Assembly (NCBI GenBank): GCA_022925895.1
Contig: JAKSYS010000256.1
Location: 1 to 64,000 of the forward strand
Source of the DNA: Fragilaria crotonensis
Taxonomy: Eukaryota; Bacillariophyta; Fragilariophyceae; Fragilariales; Fragilariaceae
Direction of reading: 5' to 3'
Length of the DNA stretch: 64,000 nucleotides
Under the pieces are notes generated by a model. That model searched no databases and was not told the DNA's origin. It was given only the letters and a program-made list of their open reading frames with translations. Made by a program: the position numbers and the translations under genes. Within the stretch, counting starts at the first letter, position 1. Every line of letters starts with the position of its first letter. Of this stretch, positions 23,084 through 35,683 are shown in pieces.

Positions 23084-25115
23084 CTAGCTACAGCATCGCG
23101 TTGAAACGACGCAACAGGCGCATGATACCTGGACGTCGAAGTCTGCCCACTCGCTCCTACGTTGAACCTCAAAAACATCGACCAATTCTTGGATTTCCGT
23201 CGCACGCATTTCCCTGTCTTCTCCTTCCAGAAGCCCACTGCCTACTTGTCTTCGGAGACATTGAATCAAACCAACTAGAGCAAACGGATTTTTTGGGTGA
23301 AATCGTAGGTCTGTCCGGAATACGTCAGCTGCTTCCGCCAGGTGATTGCGCTCCAAGAGGAGGCCACCAAGTGCGTGGCGAATAGGTTGCATCTTTCCCC
23401 ATGGCTCGTCATAATTCAATCCATCCTGCAATTCAACGGCCTTCCTTAACATTCTGAATGCGTCGTCGTATCTTCCTTCGTGATAGGCAATCTCTCCACG
23501 CAACATTGGAGCATCAACATCAAGCAAGTTTTTCACAACGTTGTTATGAAGAATACGGTTTTCTGCAATAGGATTCTTGCGCATGGAATCATACTGATCG
23601 GCGCATTTCTTTGCCTTGTCAATGTCACCCATATTAGCGTATGCAAGGCCTCGAGAAAATGCAATAGTCGCAGTGCGAAAGAACATGATATCTTTATTCC
23701 TCGGCAATTCCACTTCGAGGATGTCCTTCCATCGACCAAAGCGTACCATGACGTGCAATTCCAGGGCAGAATAAGATTCCAGATAAGCCCCCAGATTCGG
23801 ATTCTCAGTGAATAAATCCTCTGTCAAATGCTTTCCCAGTTCTGCCGCAATCTCCATGGCCTTTGCCTCCATGCCACCCAGGATGGCACCGTAAGCTGCG
23901 AAATGATAATTGTGTACAATATAACCAAAATAGAACGAGTTTACTCCAGCAGTATCAGGGGAGCTCTTCATAGTGAACATATCAGCGGCGATTGCTCGGC
24001 AATTGAAGCGAACGCAGGATTCGTAATCGCCAACCAAGACGTCAATGTGAGTCGGCATGTGAATGAGATGACCTGCCATTTTGAAGCTTCAAACATTGTT
24101 AGAAGGTGTGATGTAAATAAGGCAAAGACTCTGTTACGTACTTGTAACGCAATGGTCCGAAATATGCCAATGCCTTGTCAGGATCAGGTGACATCTCCAT
24201 AAGGTGGACGTACAAATGGCACAACCCTACATGATCGTGATGCTTTTCAAGTGATAGCTCTAGAACATCCCTCGTTTCAACAACGTCGTTTGAGAGTGGT
24301 CTTCCAGTAGGATACTCGTACAGCCTCCATGCATTCAAGACCATCAAAGATTCAGCGAAGAAATACGCTACTTCAGGGTCATGGGGATGTCGAGAGTGCA
24401 ATTTCCGCATCGCATCAGCATAAGGACGACCAACGAGGTCATCTGCCAAGGCAGAATCCACTCCAGGGTTGCAAGTGAGTACTCTAATTGCAGATATGAG
24501 TGATGTCTCCACATCACTAACAAGCGTTGGAGCATTCTCATTGGTACTTGAGTCGAGCGGGCCATCTGATGGCGCACCAGAGTCAATCGCACGCTGCTTC
24601 TTTCCCTTCTCTTTCTTTCCTCGTTTTCCTCCTTTGCGGTGCATCCTTCTGATCTCTTCGACCGTTTCAACTGCGATTCTAGAATGACGATCGGCGAGCT
24701 GCTGGCTTGGAAAAACGCACATGTGGTCCGTTGAATTGATTTCGTCGGGATGATGAGTAGACTCATAGTATGCATCTCCTTTGAAGTTATAGTTGGGACT
24801 GTGACACAGAGCCAGCAGAGCGTGGGCCAACGCACATCGCGGAGCGAAATGCAGGGCGGCGAGGAAACACTTGGATGCAAGCTCGTGCTGATATGAGAGC
24901 ATATGTCTCAATCCCATGTTAAAATATGCACGCCCGTGATTTCCCTCATCGTTGCTATCAAGATTGCTTACTTGATCTCGACAATACGATCCCAGGTCTG
25001 GAACATACTCACCAGTGAGGTCCGGAAATTGAGTTCCATCATGGCCATCTCGGTATTGCTTCTTTGTGGTATCGGGTCCGTTGTATTGCCATCGGGGAGG
25101 ACAGTCAAAAGCCAT
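23084..25115 (-). CDS. TPR-domain protein
   Basis: A 658-residue tetratricopeptide-repeat protein, probably a scaffold; the partner is unknown. Two exons: 25115-24142 and 24086-23084. The 55-nt intron (GTACGT...GAAG) restores GPLRYNFKMAGHLIHMPTHID, and the GHLIHMPTHI block is the most conserved stretch of this TPR family, found in bacteria, fungi and algae. Helical repeats are visible at about residues 60-110 (AYFNMGLRHMLSYQHELASK) and through the C-terminal half (RGLAYANMGDIDKAKK, RGEIAYHEGRYDDAFRMLRKA). A charged K/G-rich loop (KGGKRGKKEKGKK) sits near 160. The end, DFDVQVSCACC, matches the Cys-rich tail of relatives and supports the chosen stop. The start (MAFDCPPRWQYNGPD) is the only sensible ATG. 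TATATGTCATG lies just upstream near 25119. Confidence 0.8.
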
Positions 25116-27560
25116 TTCCTATATGTCATGTGTCGCATGTGTCATGCACAACTACGTTACATGTCAGATGTCGGCGGAGTAGTTGTACTTGGTGATCGTT
25201 GCCACCCTATATGCGTACACCCTATCGGACCACTGCGATTAGATCGTAGACTCAATACTCACTATTCACTCTATGCGTCTATGCATAACCTGGACAGGGA
25301 TGCTGTTCATCATACACAGTGTACGACAGGCTGACAGGCTATCGCAGGATCAGGGCTCTCGCAGGGCTCTCAGCACTCAGGCTTCGTTTTTCATGGCACA
25401 ATGGCACGGAGTGGTTTTTGTTTCGTTCAAAGTCCATCCAAATACACCCAAAAACCACTTTCTAGACATGTTTGAGAGTTTGAGGTGGTTTTTCCATTTC
25501 GAGCTCGCAAGTGGTTTCTGCGGACAGACCTCGTACGCTGTAAGGTACGGAGGCTTCGAAGATATCTTCCCAACGAGGAGGGAGCCTCGAATTTGTCCTA
25601 CCGGCGAGGACAAAAACCTTTGAAAAGTAAAAATATGATCTTATCCGATGTGAGTTGTTGAAACGTCGATCACAAGGGGGTGGGCTATTAATAGCAAAGG
25701 AGTGAGGAGGTGGGTCAGAACTCGGAACCATGCATCAGGCAGTGTCCTGAACGGTTGCGCGCAGAGCGCTTCACCGGGGTGCGAGTCAAAGGGTCAAAAT
25801 TCTGCGGCGTGCGTCATGCTCTTTATGTCCTTGTCAGAAAGCCCAGTGGTCATGTTGGTCATCTTAAGGTGTATCTGTGCCAGGTTGTTTTTGTACTACT
25901 ACTTGTAGTTGCTGGTGGCTTCCTTGCTTCCCGGCATCGTGTTCTCCAATGGCTGCGGATCACAGCAGAAAAGGCTGAAAGCTCCAGGTTGGTCTGACAT
26001 GTACAAACAATGCTGTCCTCCGGATCACTGAGCAGAATCCTATCGGGATTCTGGCATCCCTTCCTTCCTTTTTTCAGAGGAACAAGTGCTGAAAATGTGG
26101 TTATGAGGAATGATGCCGTCCGGATCACTGTGCGGAATCCCATCAGGATTCTGGCATACCTTCCTTTCTTTTTCCCAGGGGAATTGCTGAATGTGGTTCT
26201 GTACATAGGCCATGTTGTTGTGGAGTACCAGGATTTCTGCAAAGAACTCCACTGGCTTTCGGTCGTTGTGTCACCCTGCTGTCCCTGAAACAAAAAGAAT
26301 CTGCACGCACCTTCATTGAGATGGGAAAAGACTCAAACCCAGTCCTGGACTGCAGCGGGGTCGCTGCTGCTCAGCGCATGCTCAAAAGGCTGCTCCTGGC
26401 TGCCTAATCACAATGTCATCGCTTTGTCCGCTTGCCGGCATTCCTGGGTTGACTGCCAGCCAGGACATTAATGTGGGTGGCTTTTCCCCAGTGGCTGATT
26501 GTCTGCTCATCCGTCGTAGACCGATTGTGATCATCACACTCAATACTTTGTCCTTTCCAGGTTGATTGCAATGCTCGGGATCCACCACTGCTGAGGTATG
26601 TACTAAGCAGCAACCCTCTGCTCGTCCGAGGTTATCTTCTTTTAGGGTGATAAGACAGAGGAGCTCCAGTGGATCCGTCACAAATGATTCCATTAGAGAC
26701 AGGGGATAGCCATGAAAGATGGCACAGGAACCATGGCCATCATGGAAAATCTGACCACCACTAACGTCCCCATCATCAATCCGTCTTAGGTCACTTTGAC
26801 TGATCTGGGCACAGGTCGACCCCGTTGTCATTTTCATCCTCGCTGGCTGGCGTCCTTGCCTTGCTCATGGGCAACTGTCCTTAACTAGGCTTGATGTTGA
26901 GGATCTTACAATCATCAGTTCGGCCGTCGAGTGCAATACATCCTGTGTAGAATTCCATGTGAGCATTTTCGACCAATCATAGGGCATCCTGATCAGGCTT
27001 TCATTGTCATTGAGAACTTGCATGGTGTTGAGGGTCATGGCAGTTGCTATGCTTCTACCTTGTTGTTGAAATTAGCTTGAGTAGAGGGTTTTGTTTTGTT
27101 GGTCATCCAACTTATGAAGTGGCTCTTGTTGTGTGCTGGGCTGTCCAAGTGGTGTTGCTGTGTTGACGCATCTGTGCTCCTTGTCTGTCTGTTTCTTGTC
27201 TGCTTTTGTTAGTCTGAGTCTCACATCTGTCTGACCACGCCTAATCTTCAGACAGCATGCAAAGCATACACTAATAGTGCTAGACACTTATACAGTGTGC
27301 AAAGCCCCAAATCATTAAGATGTACTTAGCAGAACGCAAAATGTGTTATGATGCATTAATGCAATCATAAGCAACTAAGCTGCCGACCATCGATACTACC
27401 TACTCCAATTCTGACTCACTACTACCACTAGCAACAGCAGAAATTGAAGATGACCCTTCTGATGACAAATCTGACAATGTTGACAACAAGGAAGATAATG
27501 CAAATGACTAGCAAGGATTCCTGAGTTGCAGCTGTTTTCACTTTAGTAGCTACTACTTGT
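25116..27560. other. Long stretch without a supported gene; old repeat DNA
   Basis: No protein family is recognisable on either strand. 26012-26102 and 26117-26197 are two imperfect tandem copies of a roughly 100-bp unit starting near TCCGGATCACTG and containing GGATTCTGGCAT. A 151-codon minus-strand frame (26837-26382) and a 116-codon plus frame (25273-25623) are open but lack any domain I know. The base composition and lack of GTAC islands resemble the transposon-rich stretch that follows. Confidence 0.45.
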
Positions 27561-27569
27561 ACTTAAATT

Positions 27570-28190
27570 GAATCAATGTGATGTCGTCTCTCTTGCTTTT
27601 GTTGTTGTCCTCACTCTTTGCTGAGAACAAAGCTTCTGTTTTGAATCATAAGATCTGGAAGGTGTTGGAATGAAACCTATGGTTGCCCGCAAATGTTGTG
27701 TTGTGGTGAAGAACTTGTCATTACATAAACAAGACCCTTGGCAATCATCTACCATTCGCATTGGCACTTGAATGGATGCTTAGTAGTAAAAGCTTCTTTG
27801 TTGACCCCTACATCAAGTGGTTGGCTGGCAAGGACCTGTGCAGTAACTGGGATGTGCTTGTTGTCAACACCTAATTCCTGCACAGCTTTGACAAGAACGG
27901 AAACCATCATATAACATTGGTGAGCATTTTGTGTTGTCATTGTATACTAGGGTTTCAGAATTTTGTGAACTTGTTCACTAGCGTCACTGTCTCAACCATC
28001 CAAGCATTTTCTTGTTGATATGCAACTCCACCTCAAATCACCATGATTTGGATGATACAACAAAAATTTTGCTGAGCAATCCTTTTGCTCACCAGCTTTT
28101 CCTATGAATTCAATCGGAAGAGTGAGTGCATTACCTGATGCTGGGACAGTCATAGGAAATGTGGCTCCTTTTGCATCATTCATTGATTTT
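27570..28190 (-). pseudogene. DDE_1-type (pogo/Tc5-like) transposase remnant
   Basis: Minus-strand pieces give, in order from 28183, TVPASGNALTLPIEFIGKAG (like the beta-strand block after the first catalytic Asp in DDE_1 transposases), a short WSCISTRKCLDG piece, then from 27940 VQELGVDNKHIPVTAQVLAS followed by QPLDVGVNKEAF, which matches the well-known Q-P-L/M-D-V-G-x-N-K block, and finally DDCQGSCLCNDKFF. Stops separate the pieces. No terminal repeats were seen. The assignment rests on two short motifs. Confidence 0.45.
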
Positions 28191-28950
28191 CAGAAGTGTT
28201 TTACTCAGGACATACATGAACAGGAAAGGAACCTGACCAAAAGCATCGCAACATGGTTGTACAACTTTGGGGCAGGTGAATTTGGGAGTACACTGGGATT
28301 TGTCCTGTGTCTACAGTTTGTGTTGCGTTCTATTCGCACTATTGTTCTACATATGTACAACTACTGGGTATGTCATCCTAATGCACCTTCTTCTCTTTGC
28401 TTGTTGACTACTTTGTTGTCTCTTTGAAAAATTCCGATTAAATGTCATTCAAGTGACGTTTTTGTGACATCATAGGAATCTTGCAAATCAGAATAATTGA
28501 TTAGACAAGAAGTAAACATGTGTATCCTGATTGGCGTTAACTGAAAATCCGTTGGAATTTTTTTTTGAAGTCATGCAAAATTGGATCTAGTGACTTCTTG
28601 TCAATCACTATAACATTTGTATGAAAATGTACGTGCCAGTATGTTCGAAATCTTGTGCGCACCCGTAGACATTGTACTAGTTTACACGGGTGTCGGCCCA
28701 CATCCTACAACACACTTCATCAGACGATGAGAACTAGTTGCTTTTGATCGTCGTTTTGCGTCCTATTTCCTATTGTTTCGTTCATCAACGGTGTTATTAT
28801 TATTATCATTTAATCCTTTCCTATTGTCCAAAACTTATTCCTGTAACTGTGTTGAATCAAATTGATTGTGAACAGTGAACACTGATTCGGTTGTCAAGGG
28901 TCGTCGACGTTGGGGTTGCTTTTTGTTTACACACAAAGTAGAGCACATCA
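28191..28950. other. No gene seen; left flank of the second composite element
   Basis: AT-rich sequence with poly-T and TTATTATTATTATC runs near 28795-28810. Nothing coding is supported. The right end adjoins the 110-120 bp tandem repeats. Confidence 0.4.
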
Positions 28951-29219
28951 ACTCGGACATTGCCATCCAGCCCGCAGCATACCCGAGTTGCTACGCTACG
29001 CTACGTGAGTCGTCAGGAAGTGTTTGAGACACGCTCCTCCTTATCACTTTACTCGCACACGTACGGAACAACTCGGACGTTGCCATCCAGCAAACCCGAG
29101 TCGCTACGCTACGCTACGTGAGTCGGAAAGTGTTTGAGACATGCTCCTCTTTCTCATTTTGCTCGCACACGTATGGAACAACTTGGACGTTGCCATCCAA
29201 CAAACCTGGGTTTGGAAGT
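28951..29219. repeat. Tandem repeats of 110-120 bp, 2.3 copies
   Basis: Copies start at 28951, 29071 and 29181 with ACTCGGACATTGCCATCCAG or a close variant. Each full copy also carries CGCTACGCTACGTGAGTCG, AAGTGTTTGAGACA and CTCGCACACGTA. The third copy runs into the accessory gene (copy 2), so the array is its upstream or subterminal region. Confidence 0.85.
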
Positions 29220-32200
29220 GTTTTGGTTGTTCCTCTTTCTCAGGAGGTGAGCAGCAAGAGCGAGTGATGTCTCCTGGTTTTGATGCTCTTAGGCGGGGGC
29301 ATGCTGCCGTGGGGTCTGATGATCCTTACCCTGATTGTAATCCCACTCCTCAGAAACATGTTCCTGGTCCTTTTGATGATGATGATTCTGATTTTGTTCC
29401 TGGTCCTTTTGATGATGATGATTCTGATTTTGTTCCTGGTCCTTTTGTTACCAAGTTCCCTGCTGCGAAGTGTTGTCCTTCTTCTCCTGGCAGGAACGTA
29501 ACACCTGCCAACTCACCTTCCAAATATTCTGCCCACCATGTGCCTTCTTCTTATCATGGTGGGAAGGTGACCCCTGCCAAGTTGCCTTCCACGATAATGG
29601 TGAATTATTTTTCTCCTGGTGTGAAGCGTTCTGCCTTCTCCTGGTGCTGGTGTGAGTACGTTCCTTGCCAAGTACCCTTCCAAGATGATGGCAAAGGTTC
29701 TTCTCTTAGTGCTGGTGTGAAGGCAATCCCCGCCAAGTCGGCTTCGAAGACAACAGGGAAGCGTTCTCTCCTGTTGCTGGTTCTGAAGCCTTGCCTCGTC
29801 CACCTAAATTGGAGGGCAATCTTTGCAAAACACAATCCGGTGTCGGAAAAAGGCAGGTGTACGCCATTGGGGCATCAAATGCAGCACCATTTGCGTACAT
29901 TTCCCGGAGATCTGTCTTGACAGATCATTGTGGGGATGGGCTGTCCGCGTTCTGATGATCCGCCCAAACCTCGCACAACACCTCAATTGGGTGGGGAGTG
30001 TGGTCTTGATGTTGGTGATTCACAGCCAACCTCTATTGGTCCGGTAGAGATGAGTAGAAACATTCAGAAGAGAATGAGGCGTCAGCAGCGCAACCTGGCT
30101 CGTCTCACTGGCAATATTCTCCCGCTTTGTGACCATCCTTCATGATACCGTGTGACTCACTGTGCAGTTGGCAGTTTGATTGCGAAGTGTCTGCCGCAAC
30201 ATTGTGTTCCGCAGTTCCTCAAAAGTTTTCAGACATCCACGGATGACTTCAAAAAGGAGACCAAGTGTGACATTCTTTGCCACGGATAATGATGTCACTG
30301 CGGATACTCCACAAGATCCTTTTAGAAGCGTGGTTGGGACAGTGGATGCTGATATGGTTGTTAAGACACCTGTGCGGATCATCACCTCTGCAATTCACGA
30401 TGTTTTTGGGGAGGAATATGTGTCTATCAGGGCATGCACGAGCGTTGCTGCTGTCGTCAAATCTCAAAAGTGGTGTTCGTATGCTGATCTTGAGTTTGTG
30501 TTGCTTGACTGCATTCTGGCATGGAAACGCAGCTCTCATCAAGCTCACAAGGTGAAAAGGAAGTGTTCGAGGAAAGTTATTTACACTCCTGTGAAGATGT
30601 TGAGCTGCAAGTGTCAGACTGATTCTGGTACTTCCGGTGATATTGACGCTGATGAGGATGAGTGCTACAGGGCAGTCATCCTGATACTCCCGGATGCTGG
30701 TTTGTACTACTGCCATCGCATGCGGCGGCAGGAATCGGCAGGGAAGGTTCACACCCAAATCCCGATGGATATTAACTGGCTTCCTCTCCTTTGCAATCAA
30801 GAGGTGGGGACATTCCGCAATTGGTTTGGAAGCGGCTCGTACATTTTGAGGATGAGTGTGGATTCTCGACCTATGGCCTTCAAGCTCAGCATTCGGCGGT
30901 CGGAATACAATTTTCTACCTACACAACATCGAATGAAACATCTCGAGGACAAGACCCTACCTCATCAGGTGTTTCAATGCTATCAGTGCACTGATGAGGA
31001 TGGACCATGCCTACCACCTGATGTCATTGATGGAAAGGATTCTGAGCTGTCTAAAGAAGAACAACGTATTTTGTACTGAAAGAGGTATCAAGAATCTCCT
31101 CCAGCAAAACGTGGTTGCTGTCATTACTTTCATGGTATGCTGTACAAGAAGGTTGACCCAAAAGTGACCTGGGTGATGATCCTATGGATGGGTCACCGGA
31201 AGTGGATCTTCATATTACAGACCATATTGGCCCGCATAGTAGGAGGGGAAGGCTGGGCTACATTGTGTCTCTGTTTTGAAGATTTGTTACCTCCCACATG
31301 TGGTGGGTAAAGAGCAGAGCACTCCCCTTCTTTGGGATATTCACAAACAGTGCATTCAGGTGAAATGTGGAAAAAGGGTGGGGCACGTGTGGGGAAAGGT
31401 GATTATGGTAAAATGTACCCAATTGGGCATCATGCTAAAGGCTTTGAAATGAAACAATATGCTGCACCATCGCATCCCTCCGACATTCCAAAGTTACAGA
31501 AAGCGGTGACAGCGGCTTACAAACTTGCGTCTGTGACTGTACCTGCTGTTGTTCAAGTGATTCAGGACCTCAAAGATGATGCTGCAGTTCCAAGACTGGC
31601 TGGTATGCATGGTGAGAAAGGTGAAGTGAAGAGGATTGAAGGGAGGAGGGTGCTGGAGCACCGCTTTTGTTTTTTGAGCCACACGATGGATTTGAGCATC
31701 AACCTGGCTAATCATCACATTTTGACGTTAACGACGCTTCTCAGGGATTCAGTGTGTGGACGGAGGATTTTCCGAATAGTAACAAGACCTGGTACTTTGT
31801 TTTACCCAATTTGCGCGGTCAATTTCCTGATTCTGACAGAGAGTATCAGGGTGTGGCAATCAAACTTGCTCATGGTGTACTCATAAGTTGGGACGGCCGA
31901 GTTGTCAGGCATTGTACATCAGTCCGTGACAAGCCGAATCGGGATGTGTGTGGAACATTTTTTGCTGCTAAGACAAGGGTTGTTCGACAGGGAATGCACA
32001 AAGCGCACCAGGATAGGGTCAGGGCAAGGCTGCCAGCTTGGCTGCTGGAAGACAACAAAGAAATGGCACACGAGGATGTGGCAGTTTGTGAAAATGAGTC
32101 TGCTGAAGTGTTGGATACTCCACCTGATGTATCAGTTGATGGCAATGCAGAGGTTAGTGTTAGCAGTGCCCTCAAAATTTCTGAGGATGAGGATGCGGAT

Positions 32201-32290
32201 GCTGATGACATGGGATATCAATCTCAAGCGAGACTAAACATCTTATGGGAAATGACCCCTATGAAGGTGTTTGCTTATCTGAACCTGTAG
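29141..32290 (+). pseudogene. Transposon accessory protein, putative 2OG-Fe(II) dioxygenase-like (copy 2)
   Basis: Diverged homologue of the minus-strand gene at 6489-9074. The N-terminal part (29141-29920) has two 36-bp repeats coding VPGPFDDDDSDF and degenerate Pro/Lys-rich repeats. A basic block follows (SRNIQKRMRRQQRNLARL, about 30052). The main piece (30180-31079) has DECYRAVILILPDAGLYYCH, which aligns with FYRAAILFLPQCGVFYCH of copy 1. 31332-31886 has MYPIGHHAKGFEMKQYAAP. The core lies at 31700-31975: SSHFDVNDASQGFSVWTED, TWYFVLPNL, LAHGVLISWDGRVVRHCTS and CGTFFAAK. The putative iron ligands are His 31718-31720, Asp 31724-31726 and His 31910-31912. Frame changes fall near 29930, 30150, 31080 and 31710, so it is decayed. 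It converges on a MULE transposase ending about 135 bp away. Confidence 0.6.
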
Positions 32291-32424
32291 CTACGGAAAA
32301 ATGGATCTGCCCCTAGCTAGCAGTCATTTGGAAGGAGAGTAATGGTGGTACATCTGTTTAACAAATAGTCTTTTGCTTGTTATCAATCTACATGTGCCGT
32401 GTACCATGACTTCGGTGTCTTTTG

Positions 32425-35300
32425 TTAGACTTGACACCACATGAGCCCACATGGTTGTCCAGATGACGACCCTTTGGACCTCTCTAATAACTTCCCCTTT
32501 TCACTGGCAATTGCATTTGATAGCATGTCCGTGTAATGTGATAAGCTATCAACAGAACAGTTTCCTTTGAGGATGGATGTAAGCTCCTTCAGAAGGGGGA
32601 AGAGAGCGTTATATGGAGAATTGTTCATCATCACATCATTGGAGTCGGCGTTAACTGCAGGGAAGACTAACAGACAATCATCAGTACTGTATGTATTGGT
32701 TTCTTGTTGCATGTTGCAAGGACCAAAGTCAAGACTCTTATTGTTGTCATTAATGTATGACATCAGGAAGGGATCATTGTCACATGATGATCCCTGTTTG
32801 CACCCACAAAAATGCAAGCTCTTCATTGCTGAGTTAATGGTTTGAATGTCATAGTTTTGACATGTTTCTCTGGCAGGTTTGACAACAAGGGAGGGATCAA
32901 CAACTTACTGTCGTACAACAGGTTTGATGACAAGGGAGTGATCAACAACTTGCTGTACAATGGGTGGAAGGTCAATGCCATTTGGAATGGAATGTCTGCA
33001 TATGTCATTGAAAAGCAACTTCTGGTAGAGGGAAGAAGCAAATAACTTTGCACTTGTGGTCAGAGGAGAACGCATACCTGGCAAACTCATTCCACCAAGT
33101 AGCAGAAACATCGTGGTGAGTGATACCCGCATAGCCTTTCATGAAGTGACACCAGTACATGCATTTGGTGACGGAATGGAATACCAACACGCTCAAAATG
33201 CCATCACAGGCACGAGCACAAAAGAATTTGGTCATCCGTGAGTGAGACCTTTCTCACCCTGGAGAAATGGGGTATAAGGCCAGGCGGATGCCAATTCTCC
33301 CTATACTTCAAGGCAACATGCCAGGATGTATCTCCAACCCTTTGACAAACATAGTTATTTTGCATCTTCCATTTTGCAGTGACAAGACCCTCACCCTTAT
33401 GTGTTAACTTCTGTGCAGTTGGATGTTCTGACCAGAGGGCGTTTGTCAAAATTACCTTCGCGGACTGGATTGAATTAGCATTTGCCTTTATCGGAGCATT
33501 TTGGTTCAGGATTGAAGCAGATTGATCCAAAGAATGCTGAGGTAGAATGAAGGCAGCTGCTGACTTCACGCCATTGTGTGTCCCCTTATGTGCCGAGTTC
33601 TTAGTGTAGGTGTCAAAGTGACAAATATGGCATTCTTGCTTATGAAAACAATACTAAAAAGCCTCATGTGGCTCTACATGTTCACGGATAAGTCCCAATT
33701 TGATTAGCAACAGCCTCACTGGCAACACAAAGGAAATCAGAGTGGCGCAGGTAAGCACATAGATGCGCCTTTGAAATCTTGTACTCTTCGCTCCTCAGTT
33801 TCACAATGTGGAGACATCCAGCAGCTGTAAATCCAGGCATGTATCTGATGGAAGTTTAGGCAGCAAATGCAGCTTGATTTGGCAAGGACACCGATCGGGT
33901 ACCAGGACAATGGTTCCTCCAACCACGGTCAACAATCCACCCACATTGCTCACGACAGAAATTAGGTCAATGTTTTGTAATGGCTATATCCAACAGTGAT
34001 GTTTTGCATGCGTCACCATCAGTGATTATGATGTTCACTCTGCAATTGTACTAATCCTTGCCCAACAATGCAGGCATCAAAGTTTGGATTATCCAGCGGA
34101 ATACCCATGCCCCTTCTTTGGGGAAAAAAGCACAAATGAAAGAGAACATGTGACCATTTGAATCACAACCAGTTACAGATAGAAATGGGCAAGATTCAAT
34201 ATTTGTATCTGCAGTACAATCAATGTGCAGAACGTCACTGAACATTCTGAACAATTGCTGTTCAGGTGGTGTTGTCCGTGCACACCCCATCATTCAATCC
34301 TGTTTGTTGTCCACTAAAAGAGACTCCCTGTGTTGTTTGGCAAACAACTGCATGTCACCGACCTCAGTGTCAAGAAATGTGAGCACTTGCAGTGGAGAAG
34401 TAAATGTTGGACAGATTCCATCCTCATTGCCAGTGACAACATGATGGTGCTCATTGAGCACCACGTCATCAACACCTCTCGGACCACCAATGAACAAGCA
34501 ATTCTGGTGTGCATATCACCTTTATCATGACATTGACATCTTTGACTGACGTAATGGAACAAAACACAAGGGTCAAATTTCTTTTCCCTGAAAGACTTAA
34601 GAAGCTTTGTCCACTGAACTCTCACCAGGTTCCAATTGATGTACATGATCATGTTCAGGATTGCTTGTTGTGTTTTGAAAACCAGCATTTAAGTAGCCTA
34701 CTTGACTTTGAGGAATGACATTACCTCTTCGACTGAAATGAACATTTCTGCCAACACCATCATTTGCTTTGGCAGTACCAACAGAAACCATGACATCCTT
34801 CTCCTCAGGACAAATCAGATGCGTGGGGAGAGCACACTCACCCCAAATCAACTTTGGGTGGTAACAATGCTTAGCATTGCCTCTACTCCCAAGAAGATAG
34901 AATCCAAATTGGTCCACCTTTACAACAAAACGGAAGGGGCATCAACAGGTAAGATCCAGTGTTTGCTTTGTCCGAGTCTTCTGAGGCATCTTCATGCCGA
35001 CCTGACCTCTAGAATTCTTGCAATCAGAATGGATGGTTTCACACCGATAGTGTTGCTTACTGGGACTGTGCTCATGCTGTTTTGTACCCTGATATCTTTT
35101 GAATCCTTGACCACAAGCTATCCAACGGGTATCACAGTGGCTGCCATTGCTGATTAGGTTTAACCCAGCCTCTTCCATGCCTGCACGCTTGAGGTCATTC
35201 AAGAGCTCTTTCCAGCCTTTGTCTCCATGACTGAATGCTCTTTCCAGCCTTTGTCTCCATGACTGAATGATGGAGAGTCTGAATGATTGTACCTCGCACG
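32425..35300 (-). pseudogene. MULE (Mutator-like) transposase, decayed
   Basis: The best piece (34293-34051) reads FSDVLHIDCTADTN, then LSVTGCDSNGHMFSFICAFF and EGAWVFRWIIQTLMPALLG, the first-Asp half of the MULE DDE domain. Downstream on the minus strand at about 34020 is IIITDGDA and at about 33955-33920 CGWIVDRGWR, matching the R-C-x-W-H-I-V-D-R-G-W block before the later catalytic residues. An N-terminal Cys/His region (35202-34942) and a C-terminal piece with PYNALFPLLKELTSILKGN (32826-32425) complete the usual order. Several stops and frame changes occur. Long terminal repeats typical of MULEs were not identified. It faces the accessory gene copy 2 tail to tail, so the two may form one element. 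Confidence 0.65.
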
Positions 35301-35683
35301 GAAGTAAAGCATATAGTTGCGGTAAATTGGGTTCACGTCATCGAGAAGAATGACACAAAGACTCTCTGCATTGTTACAGGTTGGCTGTTGTACTTTGAAA
35401 AGGAAGAGCAGTGGTCCAATCATTCATTCGCAACAATGATGCTGAATCCAAAGCATCTTGCAAATGCCTTGTCACCTTTGCAGAGCTAAGGGCTTCCAAA
35501 GATGGTTCCATGGTGGTGCAAACAACAAAGCAAGTTTATATATGAGTAGTACAAACAAATTGAAACAAACGACTTTGGTAGCATTGAAAAAGCCGCCGGC
35601 CGATGTCTTTCATTTCAAATTTGAAAGATCAGAGGGATGGCCGGCGACACCAATGCGTTGACTGAAAGTGAAAAAGTATTTCT

